In this document: one piece after another, positions 6,082-7,148 of the stretch
Numbering within the stretch: position 1 is the first letter of the stretch
How the letters are laid out: each line of letters starts with the position of its first letter
Source: an uncultured Blautia sp.
Lineage (GTDB): Bacteria > Bacillota > Clostridia > Lachnospirales > Lachnospiraceae
Length of the DNA stretch: 7,148 nucleotides
Assembly (NCBI GenBank): GCA_900765525.1
Contig: CAAFRY010000254.1
Coordinates: 1-7,148 of the forward strand
Direction of reading: 5' to 3'
Notes under the pieces: generated by a model
The model's input: only the letters and a program-made list of their open reading frames with translations
Database searches by the model: none
What the model was told of the DNA's origin: nothing
Program-made: the position numbers and the translations under genes

Positions 6082-6870
6082 ATGAGCGTACAACTGTTGG
6101 ATAAAACCAGAAAAATCAATAAACTGCTTCATAACAACCATGCGTCCAAGGTTCTGTTCAATGACATTTGTGAAGTGATGGTAGAGACTTTGGATTCCAA
6201 TATCCTGGTAATCAGCAGGAAGGGAAAAGTCCTTGGCGTAGGGGCTTGCCCGGGAGTAGAAGAAATCAAGGAACTCATAGACAGCGAAGTAGGCGGCTAT
6301 ATAGATAAACTTTTAAACGAAAGACTTCTGGGGGTATTGTCCACCAAAGAAAATGTAAACCTGCAGACCCTGGGATTTGAGGGAGAGGAAATCAATCAGT
6401 ATGTGGCTATCATCAGCCCTATTGACATTGCGGGAGAAAGACTGGGAACCTTGTTTATGTACCGCAGCCAGAGGTCCTATGACATAGAAGACATTATTGT
6501 CAGTGAGTACGGTACTACTGTGGTAGGGCTGGAAATGATGCGCTCAGTTCATGAGGAAAATGCAGAAGAAAACAGAAAAATCCAGGTAGTGAAATCTGCC
6601 TTTAACACCCTGTCCTTCTCAGAGCTGGAGGCTATTATTCACATTTTCGATGAGCTAAACGGGGACGAAGGTATTCTGGTGGCCAGCAAGATTGCAGACC
6701 GGGTAGGCATCACCCGCTCTGTGATAGTAAACGCCCTGCGTAAATTCGAAAGCGCCGGGGTTATCGAATCCCGCTCTTCCGGTATGAAAGGAACCTACAT
6801 CAAGGTATTGAACGAGGTGATTTTTGACGAGCTGGAGGAAATCAAAAAACGGAAACTGGTTAAGAAATAA
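6082..6870 (+). CDS. codY: GTP- and branched-chain-amino-acid-sensing global regulator CodY
   Basis: The 262-residue protein matches CodY in length and architecture. An N-terminal GAF-type sensor domain spans about 1-155: QLLDKTRKINKLL at the start, DSNILVISRKGKVLG at 38-52 and GERLGTLFMYRSQ at 118-130. A helical linker follows. The winged helix-turn-helix lies in about 180-245 and includes the nearly invariant ASKIADRVGITRSVIVNALR (201-220) and SSGMKGTYIKVLN (232-244). CodY binds AATTTTCWGAAAATT-like sites and represses or activates amino-acid, competence, sporulation and virulence genes according to GTP and branched-chain amino acids. The start is supported by GGAGGT five bases before the ATG. 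The gene has its own promoter and terminator, so it is probably monocistronic; in many Bacilli and some Clostridia a flagellar operon follows, which is not seen here. The C-terminus KKRKLVKK is more basic than in Bacillus. The sensor-pocket segment (about 55-100) is much more divergent than the DNA-binding domain. Confidence 0.97.
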   Translation: MSVQLLDKTRKINKLLHNNHASKVLFNDICEVMVETLDSNILVISRKGKVLGVGACPGVEEIKELIDSEVGGYIDKLLNERLLGVLSTKENVNLQTLGFEGEEINQYVAIISPIDIAGERLGTLFMYRSQRSYDIEDIIVSEYGTTVVGLEMMRSVHEENAEENRKIQVVKSAFNTLSFSELEAIIHIFDELNGDEGILVASKIADRVGITRSVIVNALRKFESAGVIESRSSGMKGTYIKVLNEVIFDELEEIKKRKLVKK

Positions 6871-6889
6871 GTCTGGTTAAAAAATAGGT
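6856..6889 (+). repeat. 17-bp imperfect tandem duplication across the codY stop codon
   Basis: Unit one (6856-6872) encodes the last residues LVKK and the TAA plus two bases. Unit two (6873-6889) repeats it with 15 of 17 identical bases (both begin CTGGTTAA). It looks like a small slippage duplication that left the reading frame unchanged because the stop lies in the first unit. Confidence 0.6.
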
Positions 6890-6991
6890 CAGAGAACCTG
6901 ACAGTAAGAAACAGCTTTACAAACACACATGAAGAAAAAAGCATGAGAAATCCACATAAAAGAGAAATACCGGAAAAATACTTATAGAAAG

Positions 6992-7034
6992 AAGAGCTGC
7001 CGTATTGTTGTATGTATACGGAAGCTCTTTTTCC
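6992..7034 (+). terminator. Rho-independent terminator after codY
   Basis: AAGAGCT (6992-6998) pairs with AGCTCTT (7023-7029), then a G-A mismatch, then CCGTAT (7000-7005) pairs with ATACGG (7016-7021) around a 10-base loop. A T run at 7028-7032 follows. It lies about 120 bases past the codY stop and closes the codY transcript. Confidence 0.85.
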
Positions 7035-7059
7035 GTGGAAGTACCGTGCAGAGAGGGAA

Positions 7060-7105
7060 CTTTTTATGATATAGGAAAGTTCTCACTTTCCTATATCATA
7101 AAAAG
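7060..7105. repeat. Perfect 21-bp-arm inverted repeat (REP/MITE-like hairpin)
   Basis: The left arm (7060-7080, beginning CTTTTTATGATATAGG) and the right arm (7085-7105) are perfectly complementary over 21 bases around a four-base TCTC loop. Neither strand has a T tract after the hairpin: on both strands the left arm is T-rich and the right arm A-rich, the opposite of a terminator. Perfect symmetry outside any gene suggests a repetitive extragenic palindrome, the end of a miniature mobile element, or a protein or nuclease target. Confidence 0.8.
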
Positions 7106-7133
7106 CGCTTTGCGCAGCGATGCGCACTCGCAT
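7102..7133. repeat. Cluster of short GC-rich palindromes beside the long hairpin
   Basis: Directly after the long hairpin, and overlapping its last bases, come the self-complementary decamer AAAGCGCTTT (7102-7111), two copies of the palindrome TGCGCA (7111-7116 and 7121-7126) whose starts are 10 bases apart, and a small hairpin ATGCG-CACT-CGCAT (7120-7133). GCGC-TTT-GCGC (7105-7115) can also fold. The GC-rich character contrasts with the AT-rich sequence to the left and probably belongs to the same repeat element, which may continue past the window. Confidence 0.6.
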
Positions 7134-7148
7134 GAAAGGCAGATGTCA

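Noticed and set aside
6888..6902. GTCAG/CTGAC hairpin just after codY as a terminator
   Set aside because: The stem is only five pairs and no T tract follows; the hairpin at 6992-7034 is a far better terminator.
6943..6987. 14-codon frame between codY and its terminator
   Set aside because: It is very short, lacks a ribosome binding site and is best seen as part of the codY 3' untranslated region.
7060..7105. Long hairpin as a second or bidirectional terminator for codY
   Set aside because: No T run follows the stem on either strand, and the T-rich and A-rich arm order is opposite to that of terminators.
1..7148. CRISPR array, tRNA or rRNA gene, known riboswitch, toxin-antitoxin or phage defence system
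   Set aside because: No regularly spaced repeats, cloverleaf pattern, conserved riboswitch core or defence-type domain was seen; the genes are core Firmicutes functions.

Overview
The window looks like a chromosomal segment of a low-to-moderate GC, spore-forming Firmicute, most likely a Clostridia member related to Lachnospiraceae. This is inferred from the gene content (a sporulation sigma-K-type factor and a CodY), strong AGGAGG ribosome binding sites, codon use, and the order comM(yifB)-dprA-topA followed by codY. No species can be named from the sequence alone.

Layout. Positions 2-220 carry the 3' end of a small plus-strand gene resembling a DUF2500-type hypothetical protein. It ends at a hairpin terminator. 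Convergent to it, on the minus strand at 271-888, lies a sigma-70-family factor of the SigK type with a GTG start. An in-frame stop just upstream shows that no pro-sequence is encoded. A 312-base divergent spacer separates it from comM/yifB (1201-2727), dprA (2749-3633) and topA (start corrected to 3635, end 5731). These three are tightly packed on the plus strand, probably as one operon closed by a long hairpin terminator at 5764-5820. A 350-base spacer then holds that terminator, a dyad element and a good sigma-A-type promoter for codY (6082-6870). codY has its own terminator at 6992-7034. The last 90 bases hold a perfect 21-bp-arm hairpin followed by several small GC-rich palindromes. They look like a repetitive extragenic or MITE-like element that runs to or past the window edge.

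How the genes fit together. ComM/YifB and DprA are DNA recombination proteins linked to natural transformation, and topoisomerase I relaxes negative supercoils. CodY is the global nutrient-limitation regulator of Firmicutes, and sigma-K drives late mother-cell sporulation genes. The cluster matches the Firmicutes dprA-topA...codY neighbourhood, but the trmFO-xerC-hslVU block found between topA and codY in Bacillus subtilis is absent.

The window is mostly conserved core genome. I found no convincing new multi-gene system. The items most worth a second look are the pro-less SigK with a sigma-K-like promoter, the short DprA without its N-terminal SAM-like domain, a weak CodY-like box in the sigK-comM spacer, and the terminal palindromic repeat.
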